NCBI GenBank assembly: GCA_005788935.1
Contig: SYAK01000275.1
Span: 1 to 10,582 of the forward strand
Origin: Pseudomonadota bacterium
Lineage (GTDB): Bacteria > Myxococcota > UBA9042 > PHBI01
Length of the DNA: 10,582 nucleotides
Direction of reading: 5' to 3'
Part shown: piece after piece, positions 1 through 8,700 of the stretch
How the letters are laid out: each line of letters opens with the position of its first letter
Numbering within the stretch: the first letter of the stretch is position 1
Notes under the pieces: model-generated
What the model was told of the DNA's origin: nothing
What the model saw: only the letters and a program-made list of their open reading frames with translations
The model's database searches: none
Position numbers and translations under genes: made by a program

Positions 1-1
1 G

Positions 2-1573
2 ACAGCTGTGCGCGAGGGAGGCTGGCTCGCGGTCGGCGGGACGATGGCCCGCAGTCCTGACGGAGCCGTCGTCGTCGAAGGCGCGACCGCGCTCCGGGCT
101 GCCGCCCTCGTCGCGCCGGATGGACGCTCCCCCGAGCGAGCCTCCTCGCCGCTCGAGGCGGTCGTGGCGGGTGACGGCGGCTTCGTGGCGGTCGCCCCAT
201 GGCCGGGCCTGACCCGCCCCCGACGCCTCGCGAGCCCGGGCCCGGGCGCTGTCCTCGCGGCGGCGCCCACGCGGGACGGGACCGTGTGGCTCGTCGGTGA
301 GGGTGGGCTCGTCTGGCAGCTGCGGCGCGGGCGCCTGACCGCCGAGTCGAGCCCGGTGACCCAGACGCTGCGGGCGGTTGCGAGCGACGGAGACGTGGCC
401 TGGGCGGTGGGTGACGCTGGCACGGTCCTGGCGCTCGCCCCGCACGGCGCGTGGGAGCGGGTTCCCGGACCCGATGCCGCAAACCTGACCGCGGTGGCCA
501 TCGACCGCGCCGGCGATGTCTGGGTGGGAGGTGCGGGTGGCCTCTTCGTGCGTGAGGCCGTCGCGTGGCGGCGCCATGCGCCAGAGCCGGTGACCGCGCT
601 CGTGGCCGACCCGCGGGACGGGGTCATCGTACGCTCGGAGGCGGGCCGCCTGAGACGCGTCGGGAGCGCACCCGAGCGGGTCATGACCGACGTGGAGGGC
701 TGGCCGGGCGGCGTCACGGCCATCGCGTCGGGCGCGTGGATTCAGGCGTCTCCCTTTCCAAAGGACACCCGCTGGGTTCGCCAATCTCGCGCCCGCCTGC
801 CGTCCCTCGAGGCCTTCGACGCCGACCCGGAGGCCGAGCTCCACGGCCTGCCACCAGCCGACCTGGCCCCCGTCCAGCGCGGCTTCGAGGCCCCCGTGCT
901 GTTCGGCGGGCTGACCTGGGCGAACGCCCCCGAGGACGCGCCGCCCGGCTCACCGCGGCGAACGCTCTACAACACCGCGCTGCTGCTCGGCGAGGACGGC
1001 CGACTCGTCGGTGCCTACGACAAGGTCCACCTGCTCGCCTTCGGTGAGTACCTGCCGTTTGGGGAGACCTTCCCCGAGCTCTACGACGCGCTGCCACAGG
1101 CTGGGCGCTTCACGCCGGGCGGGGCCGCTGGCGTGATCCCGTTCCGCGGGCACCGGCTCGGACTCATGATCTGCTACGAGGACATCCTCGCGTCGTTCAC
1201 GGCGGACCTCGCGCGCGAGCGCCCGAACGTCATCCTGAACATCACGAACGACGCGTGGTTCGGTCGGACCTCCGAGCCACACCTCCACCTCGCCCTCGCG
1301 GTCTTCCGCGCCGTCGAGAACCGCCTCGTGCTCGTCCGTTCGACCAACACCGGAGTCTCGGCCATCATCGAGCCGACAGGCCTGCTGCGCGCCCAGACCG
1401 GCCTCGATGAGGCCGAGACGCTCGTCGCCGACGTCGCGATGCTCGAGGGGGGGACGCCCTACAGCGCGACAGGCCATGCCTTCGCGTGGTTCCTGCTCGC
1501 CGCCCTGCTGACCGGGCCCGTGCTCGCGCGCGTGCGGCAGCGGGGAACGCGCGCGCCTGCCAGGGTTCCCTGA
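2..1573 (+). CDS. Propeller-like / Lnt-type nitrilase domain fusion (5' partial)
   Basis: The frame is open to the left edge. A GTG at 8 exists but has no visible ribosome site, so the true start probably lies upstream; residues here are counted from that GTG. Residues 1 to about 240 contain propeller-like units of roughly 40 residues (for example VWLVGEGG, AWAVGDAGTVL, VWVGGAGGLF). From about residue 248 the protein matches apolipoprotein N-acyltransferase, the inner-membrane enzyme that N-acylates lipoproteins: YDKVHLLAFGEYLPFGE with catalytic Lys339, GLMICYED with nucleophile Cys389, NDAWFG at 414-419, then RAVENR and STNTG. Lys-to-Cys spacing is 50, against 52 in E. coli Lnt (K335, C387). 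A hydrophobic segment at 492-507 matches the C-terminal Lnt anchor. The N-terminal multi-helix membrane domain is absent and the usual W-P-E motif reads W-I-Q (244-246), so activity is doubtful. A real fusion, a decayed gene or an assembly chimera are all possible. Confidence 0.85.
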   Translation, partial: TAVREGGWLAVGGTMARSPDGAVVVEGATALRAAALVAPDGRSPERASSPLEAVVAGDGGFVAVAPWPGLTRPRRLASPGPGAVLAAAPTRDGTVWLVGEGGLVWQLRRGRLTAESSPVTQTLRAVASDGDVAWAVGDAGTVLALAPHGAWERVPGPDAANLTAVAIDRAGDVWVGGAGGLFVREAVAWRRHAPEPVTALVADPRDGVIVRSEAGRLRRVGSAPERVMTDVEGWPGGVTAIASGAWIQASPFPKDTRWVRQSRARLPSLEAFDADPEAELHGLPPADLAPVQRGFEAPVLFGGLTWANAPEDAPPGSPRRTLYNTALLLGEDGRLVGAYDKVHLLAFGEYLPFGETFPELYDALPQAGRFTPGGAAGVIPFRGHRLGLMICYEDILASFTADLARERPNVILNITNDAWFGRTSEPHLHLALAVFRAVENRLVLVRSTNTGVSAIIEPTGLLRAQTGLDEAETLVADVAMLEGGTPYSATGHAFAWFLLAALLTGPVLARVRQRGTRAPARVP

Positions 1574-1577
1574 CGAA

Positions 1578-1640
1578 GTGTCAGACTGTGCCCGCACACC
1601 GCGTCACGGCAAGATGTGACGCAGTGTGACACGCGTCTGA
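1578..1640. promoter_or_regulatory. Cluster of inverted repeats, possible operator
   Basis: Four dyads sit within 63 bases just after the Lnt-domain gene. GCGTCAC (1601-1607) pairs with GTGACGC (1616-1622) across 8 nt. TCAGAC (1581-1586) pairs with GTCTGA (1635-1640). TGTG/CACA forms a small hairpin at 1587-1598. GTGTGACAC (1624-1632) is an odd-centred palindrome, and its TGACAC also mirrors GTGTCA at 1578-1583. TGTGAC recurs 10 bases apart (1615 and 1625). No T-run follows, so an intrinsic terminator is unlikely. The cluster ends directly before a candidate promoter, which suggests regulator binding sites; that role is inference. Confidence 0.4.
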
Positions 1641-1643
1641 GGC

Positions 1644-1671
1644 TTGATCCGCCGCCCGCAGCGGGTGTAAA
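1644..1671 (+). promoter_or_regulatory. Candidate sigma-70-type promoter
   Basis: TTGATC (1644-1649) and TGTAAA (1666-1671) are spaced by 16 bases, and each matches 4 of 6 consensus positions. The site lies between the dyad cluster and the structured leader of the 61-residue gene, in the most A/T-rich part of the spacer. Transcription would begin near 1678, placing the hairpin at 1679-1732 at the extreme 5' end of the message. It is a consensus match only. Confidence 0.35.
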
Positions 1672-1678
1672 CCCCAAC

Positions 1679-1732
1679 GCCGCTGCGGTCGGTGTCGGGT
1701 CCGTCGCCCTCCTGACCGAGCGCCGCAGCGGC
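1679..1732 (+). promoter_or_regulatory. Strong 5'-leader stem-loop
   Basis: GCCGCTGCGG (1679-1688) is the exact reverse complement of CCGCAGCGGC (1723-1732). Inside it TCGGT (1689-1693) pairs with ACCGA (1715-1719), leaving a 3-nt bulge (1720-1722) and a 21-nt loop. The total is about 15 base pairs, nearly all G-C. No T-run follows, so it is a poor intrinsic terminator. It ends 7 nt before the Shine-Dalgarno GGAG at 1740-1743, so it may be a leader structure affecting mRNA stability or translation. The structure is seen; the role is inferred. Confidence 0.5.
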
Positions 1733-1748
1733 CCGCAACGGAGAGATC

Positions 1749-1934
1749 ATGCTGATGCAACCGAAGAGCTTCGTTGAACCCGACACCTTCAACTGCCGGC
1801 CGATGGCCCGTCGCATGTCGGTTCACGAGTGCATGGCGATGTTCGTCGACGCCAACGCGCTGAACCAGAAGGACCGCCCCTGCTTCCGCTGCCCGCAGGG
1901 ACAGGAGAACCGCCTGACCTACGCGAAGGCCTGA
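1749..1934 (+). CDS. Small four-cysteine protein (61 aa), putative metal-binding
   Basis: The family was not recognised. The start is well supported: GGAG at 1740-1743 lies 5 nt before the ATG, better placed than for the second ATG at 1755. Four cysteines are arranged C16-x11-C28-x16-C45-x2-C48, ending in PCFRCPQG, which suggests a small zinc- or metal-binding domain. There is no signal peptide or membrane segment, so it is probably cytoplasmic. Its stop overlaps the next ATG (ATGA at 1932-1936 region), which points to translational coupling with the exported protein downstream. A strong hairpin precedes its ribosome site. A role as a small regulator is possible but is only inferred from size, cysteines and position. 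Coding status is supported by the ribosome site, the overlap and the Cys pattern. Confidence 0.7.
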   Translation: MLMQPKSFVEPDTFNCRPMARRMSVHECMAMFVDANALNQKDRPCFRCPQGQENRLTYAKA

Positions 1935-2623
1935 TGCACCCGGCGGTGGCCATCGCTGTCGCTGCGGTCGCTGCGGTCGCTGCGACGCTCGGCGCGACAC
2001 CGACCCGCGCAGCGCCGCCACCCGCCCCCGCCGGTCCGCGCCCGCGCGAGCCCGAGTTTCGCACCGCCCCGGAGGCAGCCCGAGAGGCGCCAGCATCGCC
2101 CGCGCCCGCGTCCCATCACCCCGTCGCCAGACCGGTTGCCCACCTCTCAAGCGGTACACCAGCCGGGATGGACGGCGCCGACGCCCGCCGCATCGCCCGG
2201 CGCCTCGACGCCCTCGCAGACGACGCTGGACGGGACCCGGTCCTCTGGCTCGAAGCGTGGACCGAGGCGGACACAGCCCCGGTCGGGACCTCCCCCACGC
2301 TCTGGCTGCGCGCCTCCCACGGCGGTTGGGTGACGGTCTTCTGGCGCGGCCCGGACGGCACCCTCGTGACCCCGGCCCGCGGCGTCTGGCTCGCGTCGGG
2401 CCGCGACGTCCGATTGCCACTCGACGCGACGCTCGTCACCCCCGCCGGACGCGAGCAGCTCTGGGCCATCCTCGTACCCGAAACCGCGGAGGCCCCCTGC
2501 GGCTCGGCGGCCGGTCTCGCGGCGTGGCTCTCGGCGCGTGAGCGAGGCCTGGTTGCGGTCGCGCGGGCGGGGCTCGCTTCGACCCTCGTCAGCGCCGGAC
2601 AGCCGCTCCCAGTGCGCCCCTGA
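1934..2623 (+). CDS. Exported protein with DUF4384-like domain (229 aa)
   Basis: The start at 1934 is chosen because it overlaps the upstream stop (ATGA), has GAAGG at 1925-1929 as a ribosome site and gives a clear signal peptide; an ATG at 1829 in the same frame lies inside the previous gene and lacks these. Residues 1 to about 26 form a hydrophobic Ala/Val signal ending in an Ala-x-Ala-type site (TRAAP), so export is likely. A Pro/Ala-rich low-complexity linker runs to about residue 75. Residues near 100-190 resemble DUF4384: a strand set around PTLWLRASHGGWVTVFW, a G-PDGT turn, a central LPLDATL strand, then TPAGREQLWAILV, the family's typical 'PxGxExLwAIV' ending. DUF4384 domains occur in envelope and signalling proteins and have no settled biochemical function. 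The family call is by eye. Coupling to the four-Cys protein suggests shared expression. Confidence 0.78.
   Translation: MHPAVAIAVAAVAAVAATLGATPTRAAPPPAPAGPRPREPEFRTAPEAAREAPASPAPASHHPVARPVAHLSSGTPAGMDGADARRIARRLDALADDAGRDPVLWLEAWTEADTAPVGTSPTLWLRASHGGWVTVFWRGPDGTLVTPARGVWLASGRDVRLPLDATLVTPAGREQLWAILVPETAEAPCGSAAGLAAWLSARERGLVAVARAGLASTLVSAGQPLPVRP
1958..1984 (+). repeat. 3 x 9-bp perfect tandem repeat in signal peptide
   Basis: GTCGCTGCG occurs three times head to tail and encodes Val-Ala-Ala three times, in frame. It makes up most of the hydrophobic core of the DUF4384-like protein's signal peptide. Gain or loss of a unit would keep the frame and change the length of the hydrophobic core by three residues. 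Confidence 0.85.
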
Positions 2624-2655
2624 GACCCCGACCAGCATCGAAGCACCAAGCGGAG

Positions 2656-2685
2656 TTGGCGTCCAGCTGCGCTGCCTGCTAGGAT
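2656..2685 (+). promoter_or_regulatory. Weak candidate promoter before giant lipoprotein gene
   Basis: TTGGCG (2656-2661) and TAGGAT (2680-2685) are 18 bases apart, each with 4 of 6 consensus positions. The -10 match overlaps AGGA (2681-2684), the likely Shine-Dalgarno 9 nt before the ATG, so both cannot act as written; the ribosome-site reading is favoured. The 70-nt spacer (2624-2693) contains no convincing terminator, so read-through from the upstream pair is equally possible. Confidence 0.2.
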
Positions 2686-2693
2686 TCCAAACC

Positions 2694-2789
2694 ATGCGTA
2701 CGCCCGATCTCCGCGCCCCCGCCGGCGGCCCGCCTCGCTGGACCGCCTCCGTCTGCACGCTCATCGCCGCCCTGATGGTGTCCGCGTGC
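2694..2789 (+). other. Lipoprotein signal peptide (signal peptidase II type)
   Basis: The N-terminus has several Arg residues (R2, R7, R15), a hydrophobic core from about residue 18 and the lipobox Val-Ser-Ala-Cys ending at Cys32 (codon 2787-2789). Cleavage before Cys32 and lipidation would anchor the giant protein by its N-terminus. The following residues Ile-Asp-Pro-Pro lead into the acidic linker. A second Cys at 21 lies within the hydrophobic core and lacks a lipobox context. Confidence 0.8.
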
Positions 2790-5700
2790 ATCGACCCTCC
2801 GCGCCCGTGGGGTCCGGACGGAGACGCGACAGGACCCGACGTGACCCAGATGGACGGCGGAAACGCCGGGGGAGACGCCAGCCCCGACGGCGCGACCGGG
2901 GGCGACGTGCCCGACCGCGAGCTGCCGAACGCGGACGTCGACTGCGGCGAGCGGCTCGCGCCGAGCCCTGGTCGGATTGGGGATGCGCAGCGCCTGTGTC
3001 CCGAGGAGGCCGCCGCCGACCTCGTGGACCTCGGCCTGCCGACAGGTGGCACCCCGCCGTTTACTTTCCGCTGGGAGCGGCGCCCATGGGCCGCAGGCGA
3101 GGCCGCGCTCGAGACCGACTGGGAGACCCTCGAGGGCGCTGTGGAGGCCGACCGCCTCGAACTGCCCGACGCGCCTCCGGAAGGCTCGCAAGCCTATCGT
3201 CGGGTCGTGATCGACGCGTGCGGCGCCGAGGCCGCGAGCGACGAGGTCGTCGTCGAGGCGAGCCCGCTCTCGGGCGGATCCATCGCCGGGGCCGAGGGCG
3301 CATGCGACGGGCAGCAGGTCGGGATCACGAGCGTCGGACCCGCGACGGGTGGCCGTGGTGCGTTCACCTACGCCTGGGAGCGGAAGGTGGGCGACAACGC
3401 GTGGGAGACCGTGTCCGGTCGCACGGGAGAGGCGGTCGACGCGACGCCGGCCGCGGGTGGCATCCTGACGGTCTGGAGGCGCATCGCGACGAACGGGTGC
3501 GGGATCCCGACCCGGTCGAACGCCATCGCGATCGCAGGCCACGCCCCGCTCGTCGCAGGACGCATCGCGGGACCCGACTTCGCCTGCGCGAACGAGTCCG
3601 GGCTGGTGCTGTCGGAGGTCGAGCCCATGGCCGGCGGCACGGGTGACCCGACGCACCGCTGGGAGCAGCGTTCGGCGAGCGGCGGCGGCTGGGAGACCAT
3701 CTCGGACGCGACCAGTCCGGCGCTCACGCTCGTGGAACCGCTGACCGAAACCACCACTTTCCGACGCATGGACCGCAACACCTGCGGTGAGGTCACGACG
3801 AACGACGTCACCGTCCGCGCAGTCGCCGGTCCGGGTCAGGCCGTGACGAGCCCCGATCAGGCCCTCTGTGCCGGCGCCTCCCCCACATCGCTGGCGGTCA
3901 CCTACGCGACGGACGAGGTCGCGCTCGGCCACCAGTGGCAATCAAGCAGTGACGGGGAGACGTTCACGGACATCGCGGGCGCCACCCAGGCAAGCTATCG
4001 GCCAGGCCCGGCCGAGATCTCGACCTGGTACCGGCGCCGCACCGACTGGCCGTGTGGCGCAACCCTGAGCCGCGCGATCCGGGTCGCCGTCCACCCGCCC
4101 CTCGAGCCCGGGGCCGTGGGAGACCCGCAGGAGCTCTGCGCCGACAGCCCCGCCGACCGGCTGTCCGAGCTGACCAGCCCGACAGGCGGCAGCGGACGCT
4201 ACCAGTACCGCTGGGAACAGCGCTCCGGATCGACGGACGCGTGGGAGCCGACCGGCGCGAGCGGGGCCGAGTTCGAGCCGGGGCTCCTGACGGCGACAGC
4301 CGAGTTCCGCCGTGTGGTCCAGGACGTCACCTGCGGGGGCGAGGCTGGCACGGAGGCGGTCCGGATCGTGGTCGCCGCGCGGCTCGAGCCCGGTTTGTTG
4401 CGGTCCGCGCAGCTGTTGTGCCGTGGGGTCGAGGCCACTCCGCTCGAGAGCGCGCGCCCGGCCTCAGGCGGTCTCGGCGAGCGGACCTTCCGCTGGGAAG
4501 CGAGCAGCGGCGGCGGCGGCTTTCAGGTCATCCCCGGGGCGACAGGCGAGGTCTACGCCCCCGGCCTCCTGAGCGCGTCGACGGTCTTCCGGCGCCGTGT
4601 CCTCAACCGCTGTGGCGAGGCGGCCACGCCGAACGTCGCGATCCAGCTGCGTCCGACGTTCCAGCCCGGCGTCATCGGCGCCAACCAGACCCTCTGCAAC
4701 GGGCGGGCGCCCAACCGCCTCGAGAGCCTGCAGCCCGCCTCGGGCGGGGGTGGCAGCTTCATCTACCGATGGGAGGAGCAGCGCGGAAACGGCCCGTGGG
4801 AGGTCCGCGCGGATGGCGACAGCGAGGCCCTCGACCCGCCGCCACTCGGCACCACGACCCGTTACCGGCGCTTCGTGCGTGAGGACGTCTGCGGACACAC
4901 GGGAACGACCAATGAGGTCGCGCTGACGGTGGCGGCCCCCTTCACGCCAGGCGAGATCGTCGCGCCGACGCGATTCTGCCCGAACGGCGAGCTCCGCCTG
5001 CGCAGCGTGAGAGACGCTGTCGGCGGACTCGGGGCCGTGGCCTACGCATGGCAGCGGCAGGGGCTGACCGGGTGGTTGACGGTCTCGGGCGCGACCGGAT
5101 CCGAGCTGACGTGGCAGGCGGGCACGACGGAGGAGACCTTCAGGCGCGCGGCGACCAACACCTGCGGCCAGTCCGTGGCCGAGACGGTGACGACCCGGCC
5201 AGCCGACCCCGTGACGGCGGGCAGCATCGCCGGCGCCCAGACCGTGTGCGCGGCGAGCGAGGTTCGGCCACTTGCGAGCACGTCCCCGGGGGCTGGCGGA
5301 CTCGCGGACGTGACGTACCGATGGGAATCGAGCATCGACGGGGTCACATGGCAGACGGTCGCAGGCGCCACCGCGGCCGAGTTGGCGCCGATCGTGACGC
5401 AGACGACGCGCCTCCGCCGGGTCCACGTCAACGGCTGCGGGGAGGCGGCCACAGCGGACGTCACCGTCACCGTCACGGGGTCCGTCGATCCGGGCGTCAT
5501 CACGGGGCCGGGCGAGGCCTGTCCCGGGACGTCGCCCGGATTGGTCACAGGCACGCCCGCGGAGGTCGAGGGCGACGAACCCGCGGCCTACACGTGGCAG
5601 ATCCTCGACCCCGATGGGCGCTGGGTGCAGGTCCCTGGTGCCACGGGGCGCGACCTGGACCCCGGGCTGCTCGTCCGCACGACCAGCCTCCGCCGCGTCA

Positions 5701-8700
5701 TCGCCAGCTCGTGCGGCGACGTGCCGTCAAACGAGGTCGTCATCGCCGTGCCCGAGCGCAGCGGCGGCGAGATCGCCGGCCCGATGGCACCTGTCTGCCA
5801 CGGAGCGTCGGTGGCGCTCGCGAGCCGGGCCGAGGCCGTCGGTGCAGGCGAGCTTGGGTACACATGGGAGTCCCGGACGCCAGCGGGCACGTGGACCCTC
5901 GTGCCCGAGGCCACCGGAGCGACAGCCGAGGTCGGGGACCTCAACGCCACCCGAGAGTTCCGCCGTGTCACCCGTGACCGCTGTGGGGACATGCCGACGA
6001 CAGGCGTGACCGTCGAGGTGCTTGCGAGCCTGTCGCCCGGCACGATCGCGCCCCCCGCGAGCACCTGCCACAATCGGCCACCGTCGCCCGTCACCTCGAC
6101 ATCTCCCGCCACCGGAGGCTCGGGCAGCTTCGCCTACAGCTGGGAGCGGCTTGCAGCGGACGGATGGGGCCCGGTCTCTGGCCAGACGGAGGCGTCACTC
6201 GCCTTTGATGTGCCACAAACGGCCTCCTCGGTCTGGCGCCGCCGCGTCGAGGACCGCGTCTGCGGGGGCTCCGCGGCCACCTCCTCGGTCGACGTCTCGA
6301 TCGCGGCGCCGCTCGCGGGTGGCACCCTCGCAGGCGGCCAGTCGCTGTGCCTCGGCGAGGCCGTGAGCCCCATCGTCGAGCTCGCACCGCCGACAGGCGG
6401 GCTCGGTCTCCCGACCTGGAGCTGGCAGCGCAGCACCGACGGGGTCGTGTGGGACCTTGTGCCTGGCGCCGCAGGTCCGACGCTGGCCGCGCCTGACGCC
6501 GTGACGACCGCCTCGTACCGGCGCCTCGTGACCAACGCGTGCGGTACGGCGGCGACCGTGCCCGTGCAGGTGCAGGTCGCGCCAACCCTCGAACCGGGCG
6601 TCATCGGCCAGTCACAGCAAGTGTGCGCGGGTCAGCCCGCCACGACGCTCGCCGAGCAGCGTCCAGCGTCGGGAGGGACGGGCCCATACAGCTGGCACTG
6701 GGAGGAGTCGGCCGGCGCCTGCGATGCAACAGGCGGGTGCGCCGCACCGCTCGTCATCGGTGGCGCTGCGTCGGGTACGGCACGCATTGCGTGGTCGGAT
6801 GACGCCGGCACATCGTGGCTGCCCGCACAGCTGCCGCCTGGCTTGGTCGGTGCCTCCGTGACAGCGCTCGAGGCCTCACCCACGGCGGTCATCGCGGTGC
6901 TCGACGACACCGTCTTGCGCTCGACCGACGGCGGACGAACGTTTGTCGAAATCACAGTCCCGATCTCGAAGGTCACCGGACCGCGCGTCACTGCCCTGAG
7001 GTGGCGCGGCGGCCGGTGGTTCGCGGGCGGCCGCGCGCAGATCGCGGTCTCGACCGACGACGGGGCGACGTGGACCCTCCGCTATCCCTCCAGCCTCGGG
7101 TCGACTCCAACCCACCAGCTCCCGTTCCTCGCGTTTGCGATGCGCGGCACCGAGATCGTGGCTGCCGCCGCGGGCGACGGACCTTACGTCTTCGCGCTGT
7201 CCCTGCAGAGCGGCAACACCTGGGACCACGGCCCGACATCCAACGCAACGAACATGCCGGGTTCGGGCGCAGACTGCTCGCACGTCATGGTGGACGCGTC
7301 GGCCTCCCGCTACTTCGCGGGAGCCTCCTCGATCTGCGACGGGATCTCCTACGACCTGGCCGACCTGTGGGTCAACTCCGCCCAGGTGGCCTCCGGCAAC
7401 TGGCAGCGCCTCACCGCGACCGGCTTCTCGCCGCGCTTCTGGGGGCTCGGGGTCAGCGCAGACGGAGACGCGATGTTCCTCGGCGGAGCGTCCCTCACCA
7501 GCGCAAATCGCGTCGCGTGGCTCGCAGCTGGCAGCAACACCCCCGTCGTCCGCCCCCTGCCGGGAGACGCGAACGGCGTCACGGGCGGCAGCCGCGTCGT
7601 CGCGGTCGGCGATACGTGGTACGTCGTCCGAAGCTTCGCCGCCGGGCAGGCCTCCATTCTGACGTCGAAGGATGACGGCCAGACCTGGTCGGCCCTCGTC
7701 GAGCCGGGCTTTTCCGTCCGCGCCCTGGCTGGCGGCCTCGCGGCGCGCCCGGCGACCTGGGTCCGCGTCGCGAACGCGACCGGGTCGACGCTCACGCCGA
7801 CAGGTGTCACGGCCCCTCGCACGTACCGCCGCGTGATTCGGGACGCCTTGTGCCAGGCTGAAGCCTTCTCGAACCCGGTGGTCCTGTCGCCCGCGCCGAA
7901 CCTTGATCCCGGAGCCCTTCAGAGCGCCTCGACCATCTGTGAGGGCAGCTCCGCCACCATCGACGGAACCGCCACCACCAGCGGGCTCACACCCGTCAGC
8001 TACCGCTGGTACACGCGGCCGGATGCCTCGAGCACGTGGCAGGCCATTGTCGGCGCGACCGCGGAGGACCTCGTCACCGGCCCGCTCACGACGGGGGCCA
8101 CGTTCAGGCGCGAGACCAGCGACAGATGCGGCCCGGCCAACGCGCCCGACATCACCGTCACCGTGGCGCCGTCACCTGATCCTGGCCTCATCGCCGGGAC
8201 CCAGAACCTCTGCGGCGAGCAGACCCCCACCCCGCTCGTGAGCATCCGTGAAGGCTCTGGCGGGCTCGGTGACGGCCGCTATCAATGGCAGGTCAGCGAC
8301 GATCAGCAGAGCTGGAGCGATGTGCCCGGAGCGGCGGCTGACAGCTACCAACCGCCATCGACCACCGTCCGACGCTTCTACCGCCGCGCCTGGCTGACTG
8401 GCTGTGCCCCGGTGCATACGCAGAGCGTCTACCTCGAGCCCGGCGGAGACGTCGACGCGGGCGTCATCGCGGGCGACCAGGCCATCTGCCTGGGACGGAC
8501 GCCAGCCACGCTGACCTCCACGACCAACGCCTCGGGCGCGACCTTCACCTACGTCTGGCAGCTCCGGACGCCAGGCGGGGCCTGGGTCGAAGTTCCGGAC
8601 GCGAATGGCGCGACCCTCGTGCCGCCTGCGGTGTCGTTCACGACCGAGTTCCGCCGTCAGGCGGTTGACGCGACCTGCGGCGCCGCGAGCTCGAACATCG

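Noticed and set aside
1601..1622. Intrinsic terminator for the Lnt-domain gene
   Set aside because: The 7-bp stem is followed by mixed sequence without a T-run.
1829..1933. Upstream ATG extension of the DUF4384-like protein
   Set aside because: It would add 35 charged residues in front of a clear signal peptide and overlap the four-Cys gene; the ATG at 1934 has the better ribosome site and the ATGA overlap.
1581..2420. Antisense frame of 279 codons covering the spacer and two small genes
   Set aside because: Very Arg-rich, no ribosome site, and it would conflict with the well-supported ATGA-coupled pair and signal peptide on the + strand.
2656..2672. Possible sigma-54 promoter (TTGGCG ... 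CTGCG)
   Set aside because: Only 9 bases separate the GG and GC elements, where 10 are required, and the flanking consensus is weak.
2679..3941. Antisense frame of 420 codons over the start of the giant gene
   Set aside because: Low-complexity Arg/Gly/Ala translation with no recognisable motif; it is a shadow of the lipoprotein gene.
4464..5426. Antisense frame of 320 codons
   Set aside because: Same reasons: a shadow frame opposite repeats 6-9 with no motif or plausible start context.
6714..7751. Mobile element inserted into repeat 14
   Set aside because: No terminal inverted repeats, transposase or target duplication seen; the insert keeps the frame, has matching GC-rich codons and reads as a folded propeller.
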